Origin: Cyanobacteria bacterium RI_101
GTDB taxonomy: Bacteria > Cyanobacteriota > Cyanobacteriia > Cyanobacteriales > Microcystaceae
Direction of reading: 5' to 3'
DNA length: 41,480 bases
NCBI GenBank assembly: GCA_016471375.1
Contig: WGLZ01000023.1
Coordinates: forward strand, 1-41,480
In this document: positions 1-7,763 of the stretch, one piece after another
Position numbering within the stretch: position 1 is the stretch's first letter
Layout: every line of letters starts with the position of its first letter
Program-made: the position numbers and the translations under genes
Notes under the pieces: generated by a model
Told to the model about the DNA's origin: nothing
What the model saw: the letters and a program-made list of their open reading frames with translations, nothing else
Databases searched by the model: none

Positions 1-93
1 CAGATCTTTTAAGATCTTTTTCATTAACTTCGGAAAAATCATAGGTTGTAATAATTCCTACACTTTCTTTATATTCAGTGGTGGTTGCTATAG
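1..93 (-). other. Window-edge stretch downstream of a promoter; possible start of a truncated gene
   Basis: Read leftwards, this stretch lies just after a good promoter (94-122). One minus-strand frame is open from about 93 to the window edge but has no ATG, GTG or TTG. Another frame has an ATG at 40-42 and stays open for 14 codons to the edge (reads MIFPKLMKK...). Either could belong to a gene that continues beyond base 1, and I cannot tell which. The DNA is AT-rich, like the neighbouring unknown gene. Confidence 0.2.
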
Positions 94-204
94 ATTATAC
101 CATAATTTGTGCGGCATTTCAAGACGTTCAACACTTCTGGTTTTGACCATCTTCGTCATCTGATTCTCAACCCTTCTTTGCCCAATTATCTCGATTTTCT
201 TCAT
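88..204 (-). CDS. Possible 38-residue peptide coupled to the upstream membrane protein
   Basis: An ATG at 202-204 follows the stop codon of the membrane protein gene with only GGA between (TAA-GGA-ATG), a layout compatible with translational coupling. The product is 38 residues, basic, begins MKKIEIIGQRRVENQ and ends before a TAG at 88-90. I recognise no family. Against it: a strong sigma-70-type promoter (94-122) sits inside its 3' part, so the region may really be regulatory. Low confidence. Confidence 0.2.
   Translation of the reverse strand: MKKIEIIGQRRVENQMTKMVKTRSVERLEMPHKLWYNL
94..122 (-). promoter_or_regulatory. Sigma-70-type promoter firing leftwards
   Basis: On the minus strand TTGAAA (117-122) and TATAAT (94-99) are separated by exactly 17 bp, a near-consensus housekeeping promoter. 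Transcription would start near base 87 and run out of the window, so the controlled gene is mostly outside it. Confidence 0.5.
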
Positions 205-207
205 TCC

Positions 208-588
208 TTACAGTTTTTGTCCTGTACTTAGAATATAAAAATGCTCTTTATTGTACTTATTTTTGTGTTTTCTATGTGCAACCTCCCATGGTGACTGTCC
301 TGTAACTCTTAGATATGAAGCTAGTGTTCTAGTGTGCCATACAATAACTTGATAATATAAAAAAAGCAGGGTGAGAAGGATTATCAAAGCCGTAGCAATC
401 TGAAAAAGTTGACCCTGATTATCATTTCGAGTAACTATCCATCCAGTGAAAATTCCAAAAACAGTGATAGCCGTCGTTATAACGGTAAGACGCTGGTTAA
501 TATACTGATTAATTTCAGAATGAAGCTTACTGACATCAGCAGGAGTCGGTTCTTGAAGGTTTATATGATTAGAGGTTTGGTGTGACAT
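208..588 (-). CDS. Hypothetical two-helix membrane protein
   Basis: The protein has 126 residues from the ATG at 586-588 (an upstream in-frame TTG at 603 would add five). The N-terminal third is hydrophilic. Two hydrophobic segments follow, about residues 34-52 (ITTAITVFGIFTGWIV) and 62-84 (IATALIILLTLLFLYYQVIVW), joined by a short polar turn. The tail is basic, with LASYLRVTGQSPWE followed by a Lys/His-rich end. No enzymatic motif is visible. It might be a shortened member of a family of small multi-helix membrane proteins, but I cannot name one. The gene is much richer in A+T than the operon at 1018-4774 and contains none of the GGCGCC-type hexamers, suggesting acquired DNA. Confidence 0.6.
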   Translation of the reverse strand: MSHQTSNHINLQEPTPADVSKLHSEINQYINQRLTVITTAITVFGIFTGWIVTRNDNQGQLFQIATALIILLTLLFLYYQVIVWHTRTLASYLRVTGQSPWEVAHRKHKNKYNKEHFYILSTGQKL

Positions 589-685
589 AAAAATCTTGGG
601 CAAGATATAAAGAATAAGAAAGCTTGAAAATCTTGGAGAGAGGACAGCCTATAAAAGTAGAGGGTTTTCAATTAAACCCGGTAAT

Positions 686-960
686 TTAACTCCCCCTCTT
701 GGGAGCTACCGTGTACACACAAGTCTTTGGTTTTGTCATTAACCTTATCTCGCCCCCTAAATCCCCCAATTCTGGGGGACTTTGAACTCAGAAAAGCTCT
801 GAACTCCCCCCAAAATTGGGGGGCTGGGGGGGCAAAACGAGGGTTAGGGGGGATCGTGACACTTGTGTGTACACAGTAGCTCTTGGGAGGGGGCTGGGGC
901 GCGGGTTAACGCTCTTAGACCCACCCCTAACCCCTCCAAGGAGGGGAACCGGAAACTGAA
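686..960. repeat. GC-rich intergenic repeat, copy 1, split by a MITE
   Basis: Without the insertion at 706-879 plus one target duplication, this reads TTAACTCCCCCTCTTGGGAG, then GGGGCTGGGGCGCGGGTTAACGC, then CCACCCCTAACCCCTCC, then AAGGAGGGGAACC. The same order of blocks occurs at 7764-7857. CCCCTCC/GGAGGGG arms could form a hairpin. It lies in the gap between the AT-rich edge genes and the end of the gatD gene. No gene is visible in 601-1017. Confidence 0.75.
706..879. mobile_element. 174-bp MITE with terminal inverted repeats and 10-bp target duplication
   Basis: The left end is CTACCGTGTACACACAAGTC (from 706). The right end read inwards is CTACTGTGTACACACAAGTG (from 879), so the first 20 bases of the two ends differ at two positions. 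Both ends are flanked by the identical decamer CTCTTGGGAG (696-705 and 880-889). The interior has no open reading frame but holds an imperfect inverted repeat of CCCCC/GGGGG blocks around GAACTCAGAAAAGCTCTGAAC (about 751-842). Size, termini, target duplication and lack of a transposase define a non-autonomous miniature transposable element. A duplication of about 10 bp fits IS4-type transposases, which is an inference. A degraded relative lies at 35501-35620 and isolated ends lie at 38020 and 41269. Confidence 0.85.
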
Positions 961-1017
961 GTTAGACGAGATCCATCGCTATTCTACAAAGATAGGGCCG
1001 ATTTTCACCAACTGAAA

Positions 1018-1812
1018 TCACGAAATAGCTTCCGCTAAGCCCAAGCGCCGGAGCATGGAGGAACGGGCCTGTTCCGCTAATTGGTCGTCTAAGGGTTCTA
1101 AGGTGATCGTTTCCTGATATTTACGCTCCAGCGCCGTTTTCAGCAACCAGTCCGCGAGAAAAGGATTTTTGGGTAAAAGGGGGCCGTGGGCGTAGGTGGC
1201 GATGGTATTTTGATGAAAAGCGCCTTCGTAGCCGTCCTCGCCGTTGTTGCCGTAGCCGGTTTTGACTTTGCCCAAAGGAGAGACGCTTTGCAAGTAGGTG
1301 CGACCGCCGTGGTTCTCGAAACCAATCACCAAAGGAACGGCGCCGACTTGGGTTTGCAGCGCCTCTTTTAAAGGAGAAGCGACCACCTCAAAGACCACAT
1401 TGCCGATACAGCGCCGAGCCTCGGGCCCCGGATGTTTACTAATTAGATCTAACAAGCCTAAGCCTTCAATTCTTTGCCCCAGCGCCGGCTCGTAGTAATG
1501 CCCCAACAGTTGCGGCGCTCCGCAGGTAAAAACGCCGGGGGTTCCCTGGTCTAACTGATGTTTTAACGCTTCCGCCTTGGCGCCCTGAAGATCCCGCATC
1601 ACCAATTCCTGTTGTCGGTCCTGGGCGCCGCCCCCCACAATTAGATCTACTGTTGTAAACACTTCCGCGTCGGCGCTTTGGTCTAGGGGAATAATCTCAA
1701 CCTTTAAACCCCGCCACTGGGCCCGCCGTTGCAGACAAATGACGTTGCCCCGGTCGCCGTAGGTGCTCATCAGTTTGGGGTAAAGCCAGCCGAGTCGGAG
1801 GGTGTGGGGCAT
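1018..1812 (-). CDS. gatD: GatD-type glutamine amidotransferase (CobB/CobQ-like)
   Basis: The 264-residue protein begins LRLGWLYPKLMSTYGDRGN, characteristic of the GatD subunit of the lipid II isoglutaminyl synthase MurT/GatD, a class I glutaminase of the CobB/CobQ type. The nucleophile is probably Cys97 in GVFTCGAPQLLG and the catalytic His about 209 in ATYAHGPLLPKNP; both are present. In the known complex GatD releases ammonia from glutamine and MurT uses it to amidate the D-glutamate of lipid II. No murT lies in this window. The gene is last in a co-directional run, starting 12 bp after the DUF212 stop across a heptamer repeat. No Shine-Dalgarno is visible because the sequence before the ATG is pyrimidine-rich. 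A different cobyric-acid-like amidase role cannot be excluded. Confidence 0.85.
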   Translation of the reverse strand: MPHTLRLGWLYPKLMSTYGDRGNVICLQRRAQWRGLKVEIIPLDQSADAEVFTTVDLIVGGGAQDRQQELVMRDLQGAKAEALKHQLDQGTPGVFTCGAPQLLGHYYEPALGQRIEGLGLLDLISKHPGPEARRCIGNVVFEVVASPLKEALQTQVGAVPLVIGFENHGGRTYLQSVSPLGKVKTGYGNNGEDGYEGAFHQNTIATYAHGPLLPKNPFLADWLLKTALERKYQETITLEPLDDQLAEQARSSMLRRLGLAEAIS

Positions 1813-1840
1813 AGGGAGTAGGGGTTAGGGGTTAGGGAAG
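1813..1840. repeat. Heptamer tandem repeat (AGGGGTT type), four units
   Basis: Four consecutive 7-bp units, AGGGAGT, AGGGGTT, AGGGGTT and AGGGAAG, occupy the junction between the DUF212 gene and gatD and include the DUF212 stop codon. Short heptameric tandem repeats are a known feature of cyanobacterial intergenic DNA. Two other 7-bp-register tracts occur in this window, at 8895-8922 and 36268-36309. Confidence 0.7.
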
Positions 1841-2295
1841 GGAAGAAGGGTTAAGCCTAAAAAAGCGGTGGCGATGCCGAGGGAAAGACCCATGATCACC
1901 TGAAAGGGGGTGTGACCCAATAATTCCTTCAGGCGCTCTTCGTTGAGGGTGTGCTCTTCCTGAAACAATTCGTCAATGATTTGGTTAAGAATGCGGGCCT
2001 GTTTGCCCGCGGCTTGACGCACCCCGGCGGCGTCGTACATAACAATGACGGCGAAGAGGGCGGCAATGGCGAACTCGTTACTGCTCCAGCCTTTTTGTAA
2101 CCCCACCCCCGTAGCCAGAGCGCCGACCAGGGCGGAGTGGGCGCTGGGCATACCGCCGGTGGAAACCAAGGAGCGGAGGTTAATTTTCCCGTTGCGGATC
2201 AGTTCGATCACCGCTTTTAACCCCTGGGCCGTGAAACAGGCCGTCAGGGAAAGGATCAAAACTTGATTTTGGAAAACGGCGCTCAATTCCTGCAT
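1825..2295 (-). CDS. Divergent PAP2 family protein (DUF212)
   Basis: The 156-residue membrane protein has the DUF212 signature: an N-terminal helix, then LVSTGGMPSAHSALVGALATGVG with the PSAH motif, VIVMYDAAGVRQAAGKQARILNQ, and a C-terminal hydrophobic helix after LKELLGHTPFQVIMG. DUF212 is related to PAP2 acid phosphatases, but its substrate is not established. I chose the ATG at 2293-2295 because it gives the family's usual start (MQELSAVFQNQ) and a 58-bp gap to crtE. The longer in-frame start would run into crtE. Being next to crtE, a prenyl diphosphate synthase, makes a role on a lipid or prenyl phosphate tempting, but this is inference. Confidence 0.88.
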   Translation of the reverse strand: MQELSAVFQNQVLILSLTACFTAQGLKAVIELIRNGKINLRSLVSTGGMPSAHSALVGALATGVGLQKGWSSNEFAIAALFAVIVMYDAAGVRQAAGKQARILNQIIDELFQEEHTLNEERLKELLGHTPFQVIMGLSLGIATAFLGLTLLPFPNP

Positions 2296-2353
2296 AGGGT
2301 TGGGGGGTGGGGAGGGGAACAGCATCATACCCTGTTTGGCTCCCGCGACAAAT

Positions 2354-3277
2354 CTAGTTTTTCCGTTCGACAATATATTCCGCCAAAGCCCGCAGGGGCG
2401 TCGCCTTTTCCCCAAAGCTCTCCAGAGCGCCGAGGGCTTCGTCGATCAAGTGCCGGGCCTGACGGCGCGATTCCTCTAGACCCCAGAGACTCGGGTAGGT
2501 GACCTTTTGGGCGACTAAGTCTTTTCCCGCGGTTTTGCCCAGTTCCGCCTGGGTGGCGGTGATATCCAAAATATCGTCCACAATCTGAAAGGCCAGGCCA
2601 ATTCGTTGGGCGTAGAGAGTCAGTTTCGCCTGGGCGTCCTGACTAGCTCCCGCTAAAACGGCGCCGGCCACCACCGAAGTTTCCAATAAGGCGCCGGTTT
2701 TATGGGTGTGGATAAAGGTTAAGGTTTCGGCGCTGACGTCGGTTTTACCCTCGGATTCCAGATCCAAAACCTGTCCCCCCACCAGACCGGCAGCGCCGAC
2801 GGTGCGCCCCAGGCGGGCTAGCACTTGGATTAAATTCTGGGGCGCGACGCCCTGGGTTTGGGCCGCGGCGTATTCAAAGGCGTAGGCCAGGAGACCGTCC
2901 CCGGCCAAAATGGCGATGTCCTCCCCGAAAACCTTATGGTTAGTCAGTTTGCCCCGGCGGTAGTCGTCGTTGTCCATGGCCGGCAGATCGTCGTGGATCA
3001 GGGACATGGTGTGGATCATCTCCAGGGCGCAAGCCGTGGGTAGCGCCATGGCCTCCGAGCCACCGCAGAGTTCGCAGGCGCTCAGACAAAGAATGGGCCG
3101 CAGGCGCTTGCCCCCCGCCAGCAGGGAATAACGCATGGCTTCGTAGATTTTTTCCGGGCGGGCGATAGGCAAGGATTGATCCAGCGCCGCCTCCACGACG
3201 GCTTTTTTGGCGGCTAAATAGTCCGTCAAGTTAAACGGCGCGTTTTGTTGGTCTAGAACCCTTACTGTGTCAGCCAT
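2354..3277 (-). CDS. crtE: Geranylgeranyl/farnesyl diphosphate synthase
   Basis: A trans-isoprenyl diphosphate synthase of 307 residues, the usual length. The first aspartate-rich motif is DDLPAMD (residues 96-102) in [19 protein letters not shown], and the second is DDILD (234-238) in [18 protein letters not shown] (about 55-61) binds the allylic or homoallylic pyrophosphate. In cyanobacteria this enzyme condenses IPP with DMAPP, GPP or FPP to make GGPP for carotenoids, the chlorophyll phytyl tail and plastoquinone. Exact chain length cannot be read with certainty from sequence alone. It sits 45 bp downstream of coaBC and upstream of the DUF212 gene, all on the minus strand. Confidence 0.95.
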   Translation of the reverse strand: MADTVRVLDQQNAPFNLTDYLAAKKAVVEAALDQSLPIARPEKIYEAMRYSLLAGGKRLRPILCLSACELCGGSEAMALPTACALEMIHTMSLIHDDLPAMDNDDYRRGKLTNHKVFGEDIAILAGDGLLAYAFEYAAAQTQGVAPQNLIQVLARLGRTVGAAGLVGGQVLDLESEGKTDVSAETLTFIHTHKTGALLETSVVAGAVLAGASQDAQAKLTLYAQRIGLAFQIVDDILDITATQAELGKTAGKDLVAQKVTYPSLWGLEESRRQARHLIDEALGALESFGEKATPLRALAEYIVERKN

Positions 3278-3322
3278 TGTCGATGCCTGGAGAGCCGGAA
3301 AAAATTGATTTTCCCCATTCTA

Positions 3323-4561
3323 CTAGCCTGGGGGAAGGCTCCGGCGCTGGAAATCTCCCAGATACGTCCAAATCTGGTGGGCAAGCTCTAATTTGCTACA
3401 GTGAGGAATACCTTGCTCTCCCCCAAGACGGTCTAAAATGACTCCTTGATTGGTCTCGCTGGCAAAACCGGCGCCGGGGAGATCGATGGGATTCGCCACA
3501 ATGACGTCCAACCCCTTGCGGGCTAATTTTTCCCGGGCTGGCGCCGTAATTTCCCCCGTCTGGGCGGCGAAACCGGCGATAATTTGCTTTTCCCGTTTGC
3601 TTTGGGCTAACTGGGCCGCGAGATCCGGGACGATTTCTAAGGGTAAATTCAGGGGCAAGTCTTTTTTCGCTAACTTCCCCACCGCCCGCTGACGAGGCCG
3701 CAGATCCGCCACCGCCGCGGCTAAGACAAGCCAATCCGCCCAGGGCGCCTGGGTTTGTAACCGCTCCTCCATCTCGGCGGCGCCGGTGACGGAAATGGTT
3801 CGACAATGGGCATGGAACGGGAGGGAAACCTGAAGGGGAGCATGGATCAGAGCCACTTCGGCGCCGCGATCCAGCGCCGCCTGGGTTAACGCGACGGCCA
3901 TTTTGCCGGTGGAGGGGTTGCCCAAAAAGCGAACGGCGTCTAAATATTCCTGGGTGCCGCCGCCGGTAACGAGAATTTTCTTTCCCGCTAAATCCTGTTG
4001 AGCGCCGCCGCTAAACCAAGACTCCAACCGGGTCAAAATGGTTTTCGGCTCCGCCATTCGCCCCTTCCCCACCCGGTCGCAGGCTAATAAACCCGCCTCC
4101 GGCTCTAGGGGCGTATAACGCTCGTCCTCTAGCAGAAGGCGCCAATTTCTTTGGACGGATTTTTGCTCCCACATTTCCGTATTCATGGCCGGCCCCAGTA
4201 ACACCGGAGAACGGGACGCTAAAAGAGTGGCGCTTAGGAGATTATCCCCGAAACCCTGGGCTAATTTCGCCAGAGTCTGGGCCGTTAACGGCGCTAGCAG
4301 GATCAACTCCGCCCAGTCCCCCAACTCAATGTGGAGGGGGCGAGCGTGAACCCCTTGCCAGAGGTCGGCGTCGACGTAGGCCCGGTGACGGCTGAGGGTG
4401 GCGACGGTGAGGGGCGTAATAAAATCCCGGGCCCGTTCCGTCAGGACGACCCGAACTTCAGCGCCGTTTTGAAAAAGTTGAGAAATTACCTCGCAGACCT
4501 TATAGGCTGCGACGCCGCCGCTAATGCCGATTAAAATCCGGCGCCCCTGGAGACTGCCCAT
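3323..4561 (-). CDS. coaBC: Bifunctional phosphopantothenoylcysteine decarboxylase / phosphopantothenate-cysteine ligase
   Basis: The 412-residue protein fuses the two middle steps of coenzyme A synthesis. The N-terminal CoaC flavoprotein domain (about 1-180) starts [15 protein letters not shown] and contains the catalytic His77 in LHIEL and the substrate-binding PAMN motif (124-127). The C-terminal CoaB domain (about 190-400) starts [29 protein letters not shown] and includes the AGFAAQTG segment and the [10 protein letters not shown] motif. It conjugates 4'-phosphopantothenate with cysteine and decarboxylates the product to 4'-phosphopantetheine in the cytosol. It starts 3 bp after the DUF2555 gene stop, so the two are almost certainly cotranscribed. 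Confidence 0.97.
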   Translation of the reverse strand: MGSLQGRRILIGISGGVAAYKVCEVISQLFQNGAEVRVVLTERARDFITPLTVATLSRHRAYVDADLWQGVHARPLHIELGDWAELILLAPLTAQTLAKLAQGFGDNLLSATLLASRSPVLLGPAMNTEMWEQKSVQRNWRLLLEDERYTPLEPEAGLLACDRVGKGRMAEPKTILTRLESWFSGGAQQDLAGKKILVTGGGTQEYLDAVRFLGNPSTGKMAVALTQAALDRGAEVALIHAPLQVSLPFHAHCRTISVTGAAEMEERLQTQAPWADWLVLAAAVADLRPRQRAVGKLAKKDLPLNLPLEIVPDLAAQLAQSKREKQIIAGFAAQTGEITAPAREKLARKGLDVIVANPIDLPGAGFASETNQGVILDRLGGEQGIPHCSKLELAHQIWTYLGDFQRRSLPPG

Positions 4562-4564
4562 GGT

Positions 4565-4774
4565 TTAGGCTTCGTCGTAGGCTTCAATATCGAGGAGGTA
4601 AAGATAAGGCTCCGCCAACTCCTGGCGCCGAAAAGCCACGGCCCGGAGCAGATGCCAGTCCTGTAGCCCTTCAAAGGGGTCGCTGTAGTCGTCGCTTTCC
4701 AAACGTTGGGCCAAGCGAGCCACCTCTTCCGGGGTAAGGGCGGCGATGGTTTGTTCGCTGAAGCTGACAGTCAT
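4565..4774 (-). CDS. DUF2555 family protein
   Basis: A small acidic protein of 69 residues resembling the cyanobacterial DUF2555 family: MTVSFSEQTIAALTPEEVARLAQRLESDDYSDPFEGLQDWHLLRAVAFRRQELAEPYLYLLDIEAYDEA in outline, with the SDDYSDPFEGL and LLRAVAFRR-ELAEPY-YLLD-EAYDEA blocks. Function is unknown. It is soluble, with no membrane segment or metal motif. A purine-rich GGGAGGGAG stretch 7-15 bp before the ATG is a convincing ribosome binding site. It is the first gene of the minus-strand run continuing into coaBC. Confidence 0.85.
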   Translation of the reverse strand: MTVSFSEQTIAALTPEEVARLAQRLESDDYSDPFEGLQDWHLLRAVAFRRQELAEPYLYLLDIEAYDEA

Positions 4775-4855
4775 GGGGCGCTCCCTCCCTGGCGGGTCAA
4801 ATGTTTACCTACTTTCTATAGTATCGGCAAGGGAGAGCGTCCGCCGCGTTTGGGG

Positions 4856-6244
4856 CTAAACCGGCGCCGGCCAGGCCCGTTGGCGGATCTCCTCTAGGGT
4901 CTGCTCCCGGACGAGGCTCCCGTTTTCATAGACGACTTGCAGTTCGTCCTCAAGGTCGGGACGCCAAGGCAGGGTTTGATAACCCAGGGGCGTTTTCACC
5001 AGCGCCAGCCGCCCAGTTTTACTGGTTTTAGCGGGATCGGTGACGGGCGCCTTGCCAATGGGGCGGGCCTGGCCCTTAATCTGAATTTCACTGCACTTCA
5101 TGGCGAATTTTTGGGTATCCCGGTTCAATTTCTGCAACAAAGCGCCGCCCATGCCAAAGGCCACATTACTGGCGCTAAAACCGAGGCGCTCCACCCGTTC
5201 CAAAATGGCCCCGATTTGGGTCTCGTCCACCCCGTCCCCTTGAATCAGACGAACAGCGTTCAGGACTCGATAACCCTTGGCGTTGACGGTGTAGCCAAAA
5301 TGGGCCGCCAATTTTTCCAAAGCCTGGGCCACCACGGCGACGGGATCGCCGGAGTCGGGTCGGATCACCACCGTGGCGCCGGAGCTTAAAACCCGCTCCC
5401 GTAGGCGCTCTCCCCAAAGCCGGTCAATGGCGTTCCAGAGGTCGTAGGAATCGGAAACCACCGCCAAAACGGCGCCGGGCTGGGCGAACTGGTCAAGCAT
5501 ATTCTCATAGGCGTCCCCTTCTCCCTCCCGTCCCCAGGCGGTGATGGTGGAATGTTCCGCCGCCGGGATGGAGTAGGCCGCCATAGGGCAATGATAATAT
5601 TTCTGTCCGAAAACTACCGCCTGAACGGTGTCAGACCCCCGGAAATTGACCAGGTGAGCTAAGCCGCCAATCCCCGCCGATTCCCGACTGGAGACCCCCC
5701 GAGCGCCGAAGTCGTGGAGTTTGAAGTCAATTTCCCCCTCGGGATCGGCGGCGGTGCGTTGCAGGCTGTCATAAATGCGGCGCTTGATCCGCCAACTTTG
5801 GGTGGCGACGGTGGTGGGATACCAGACCCGCAGAAGCAGGGTTTCCAACCAACTGACCAGCCAAAAGACCTGGGGATCGGTGGACTCAAGGGTCATCAAA
5901 ACATTGCCCGCGGGAACGACACGGCCTTCGGCCACGGCCTTGATCCGCAGGGGCAAACGCCCCTGCAAATCTTCGGCGATATAGCGCCAGCCCGCCTCAT
6001 TGAAAGGCAAACCGTGGGCCGTTAAAAGAGCCTTAGCTTCCGCCACCATCCAAGCTTCCACCGGTTGGGTCAAATAGCGTTTGAGGAGGTATTGCAGACC
6101 GAAAAAGACCGTTTCGGGATACTTCCCGCCCCGACTTTCGATATAGGCGTATAACCCCTCCGCTCCGGGGGGATGCTGGCGCCAATGGCTGACTTTGTAG
6201 GAGTCCACATCCAAAATGAGATTCTCGCGGCAAGGGGAAAACAT
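4856..6244 (-). CDS. nadV: Nicotinamide phosphoribosyltransferase
   Basis: A NAMPT/NadV-type enzyme that makes nicotinamide mononucleotide from nicotinamide and PRPP. The signature blocks are clear: LILDVDSYKVSHWRQHP near the N-terminus, LHDFGARGVSS, LVNFRGSDTV with the substrate-recognising Asp (about 205), YSIPAAEHSTITAWG with the catalytic His (about 231), VIRPDSGDPV, and KCSEIQIKGQARPI-K-P-TDP-K near the end. I chose the ATG at 6242-6244 (462 residues) because GAGG stands 9 bp ahead; a TTG at 6262 is an alternative. It follows nadM by 21 bp, and the two form one NAD salvage operon, as in Synechocystis slr0787-slr0788. Nothing is truncated. Confidence 0.93.
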   Translation of the reverse strand: MFSPCRENLILDVDSYKVSHWRQHPPGAEGLYAYIESRGGKYPETVFFGLQYLLKRYLTQPVEAWMVAEAKALLTAHGLPFNEAGWRYIAEDLQGRLPLRIKAVAEGRVVPAGNVLMTLESTDPQVFWLVSWLETLLLRVWYPTTVATQSWRIKRRIYDSLQRTAADPEGEIDFKLHDFGARGVSSRESAGIGGLAHLVNFRGSDTVQAVVFGQKYYHCPMAAYSIPAAEHSTITAWGREGEGDAYENMLDQFAQPGAVLAVVSDSYDLWNAIDRLWGERLRERVLSSGATVVIRPDSGDPVAVVAQALEKLAAHFGYTVNAKGYRVLNAVRLIQGDGVDETQIGAILERVERLGFSASNVAFGMGGALLQKLNRDTQKFAMKCSEIQIKGQARPIGKAPVTDPAKTSKTGRLALVKTPLGYQTLPWRPDLEDELQVVYENGSLVREQTLEEIRQRAWPAPV

Positions 6245-6265
6245 GGGGATAAACCTCGGCAAAAA

Positions 6266-7279
6266 TTAGGGGAGGAAATGTTGAACAATGGCGTAATGGT
6301 CTTCAAAAAACTCCGCTTCGTAATCGGCTAATCTTTCTAGGGGCAACCATTGGGCCGTTTCGGCGTCGTCCCGCCCCGCCACCGGCGCCAGAATTTCCCC
6401 CGGCAATCGCAAACAGTAGGCGTGGGTAATCGTTCGTCCCCGGAGAGACCGGCCCGGATCGTCGAAGACGGCGCTGGCCGCAATGGACTGGCGTAAAACT
6501 TCAGAAGAGACGGAAAGCGCTGTTTCCTCCGCCAGTTCCCGCAATAGGCAGTCCCTTAGAGTTTCCTCCGGCTCCAAAAAGCCCCCCGGCAGAGCCAGCA
6601 ACCCCTGACCCGGCGGTCGCCGGCGCCGGATGGTCAGTAACTTCCCGCCCTGAATAACCACCGCGTCGGTGGTGACCAAAATGGGGGGATAGGGCGCCGT
6701 TGACCAAGCCTGTCGGTATCCCTGAAGAAAGCGATATTCCTCCCGGAGTAGGGCGTAACGGGGGGACGCTCGAAACTCCCGCAAAAATCGGGCCACCGGC
6801 GGGGGAACTTGCCGCTCATAATCCTGGGGGCGGTCTTCAAAATAGGCGTGGCGAATCTCTGTCCCATTGCCCAGGGGAGAGTAACCCGTTTCCAAAAAGT
6901 CCCATTCTGGAAAAGTCCGGAGATAGAAGGACGTGCCGTCTTTTTCGTGGCCCAGTAAAGCGACGCTCGCGCCGGAGGGAACGGTTTGAGCCACTAAACG
7001 GCGAGCTTCCTCCCCCCAGCGGGCGTCGTCGTAGGGATAATCCGCTAGGGTTAACAATCGCGTCCGGGTTAATTCTTCCGCAGTCAAAGACGCCTCGATC
7101 GTCGTCCTTCGCTCCCCGGCGCTCCAGGGATTGCGGACGCTGGGCGCCGTCCGGTCGCTTCCGAGGATCAGCAAAATTTCCTCGGCTTTTTGCAAGCCCC
7201 AGCGCAAGGTCGTTAAATGCCCCAGGTGAAAGGGCTGAAAGCGACCGATATAAACGCCGAATAAATAGTCTTTTTTCAT
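6266..7279 (-). CDS. nadM: Bifunctional NMN adenylyltransferase / Nudix hydrolase
   Basis: The 337-residue protein has two domains. The N-terminal NadM-type nucleotidyltransferase (about 1-180) has GRFQPFHLGHL, with the phosphate-binding HxGH-type motif, and VRNPWSAGERRTTIE. It makes NAD from NMN and ATP. The C-terminal Nudix domain (about 195-335) has the Nudix box GGFLEPEETLRDCLLRELAEETAL. Its last glycine (EExGU) is alanine here, while the metal-binding REL-EE residues are intact. The known homologue hydrolyses ADP-ribose, so the pair can recycle NAD breakdown products. It is first in the operon with nadV; a good promoter lies at 7304-7332. Confidence 0.94.
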   Translation of the reverse strand: MKKDYLFGVYIGRFQPFHLGHLTTLRWGLQKAEEILLILGSDRTAPSVRNPWSAGERRTTIEASLTAEELTRTRLLTLADYPYDDARWGEEARRLVAQTVPSGASVALLGHEKDGTSFYLRTFPEWDFLETGYSPLGNGTEIRHAYFEDRPQDYERQVPPPVARFLREFRASPRYALLREEYRFLQGYRQAWSTAPYPPILVTTDAVVIQGGKLLTIRRRRPPGQGLLALPGGFLEPEETLRDCLLRELAEETALSVSSEVLRQSIAASAVFDDPGRSLRGRTITHAYCLRLPGEILAPVAGRDDAETAQWLPLERLADYEAEFFEDHYAIVQHFLP

Positions 7280-7303
7280 TGGGCTAGGGAGGCTGGCAAT
7301 TTA

Positions 7304-7332
7304 ATTATAGTGAATTTTACCATAAATAGCAA
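7304..7332 (-). promoter_or_regulatory. Promoter of the nadM-nadV operon
   Basis: On the minus strand TTGCTA (7327-7332) and TATAAT (7304-7309) are spaced by 17 bp. The predicted start is about 20 bp before the nadM ATG, so the leader is very short. I did not see a convincing palindromic repressor site overlapping it. Confidence 0.6.
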
Positions 7333-7483
7333 GAAAAGTAATTACTCGGCGCTGGCCCAAGCCCCCCCTGCCATAAATGCGGCGCTGACCGTTACCAGTA
7401 GAGCATTAGTTTTGACAAGATTCTAACGCTTCCACTTCCGCAGGGGCAAGTCCGGTTAGTCCGACGATCAACGACTTAGCTAG

Positions 7484-7737
7484 CCCAGACAAAAGTATAT
7501 TTCTGCCACTGACCAAGCCGATGATATCGCAACAGCTTGCCATTAGAGAGATTGGGTAAATTTAAACGACTTTTGCCCCGGTATCAAGGGTTTAATTTGT
7601 TGGGCGACGTGGCGGCTATGGTGATTCCGTCTGACGTCGCCCGCTACGCCTACCGTCAGGGGTTATTTGTTATCGCTCAGTCTGGGGAAGATTTGATGAT
7701 TCTCAATGATGAGAAATTTAAACCCAAAGCTTGGTAA
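7484..7737 (+). pseudogene. C-terminal remnant of a cyanobacterial PD-(D/E)XK-like/DUF3782-type protein
   Basis: The stretch from 7537 encodes LERLGKFKRLLPRYQGFNLLGDVAAMVIPSDVARYAYRQGLFVIAQSGEDLMILNDEKFKPKAW in outline. This resembles the C-terminus of a large cyanobacterial family of restriction-like nuclease proteins with coiled coils. The preceding piece, YISATDQADDIATACH (about 7496-7543), is in a different frame and stops at 7544-7546. The two join if one base is restored near 7540, so this is a frameshifted, 5'-truncated gene fragment. The rest of 7333-7483 shows nothing I can support. The short minus-strand frame at about 7412-7490 (GLTGLAPAEVEALESCQ) may be another gene remnant. Confidence 0.6.
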
Positions 7738-7763
7738 AAAAATTCTATATTGGCAACGGTGGC

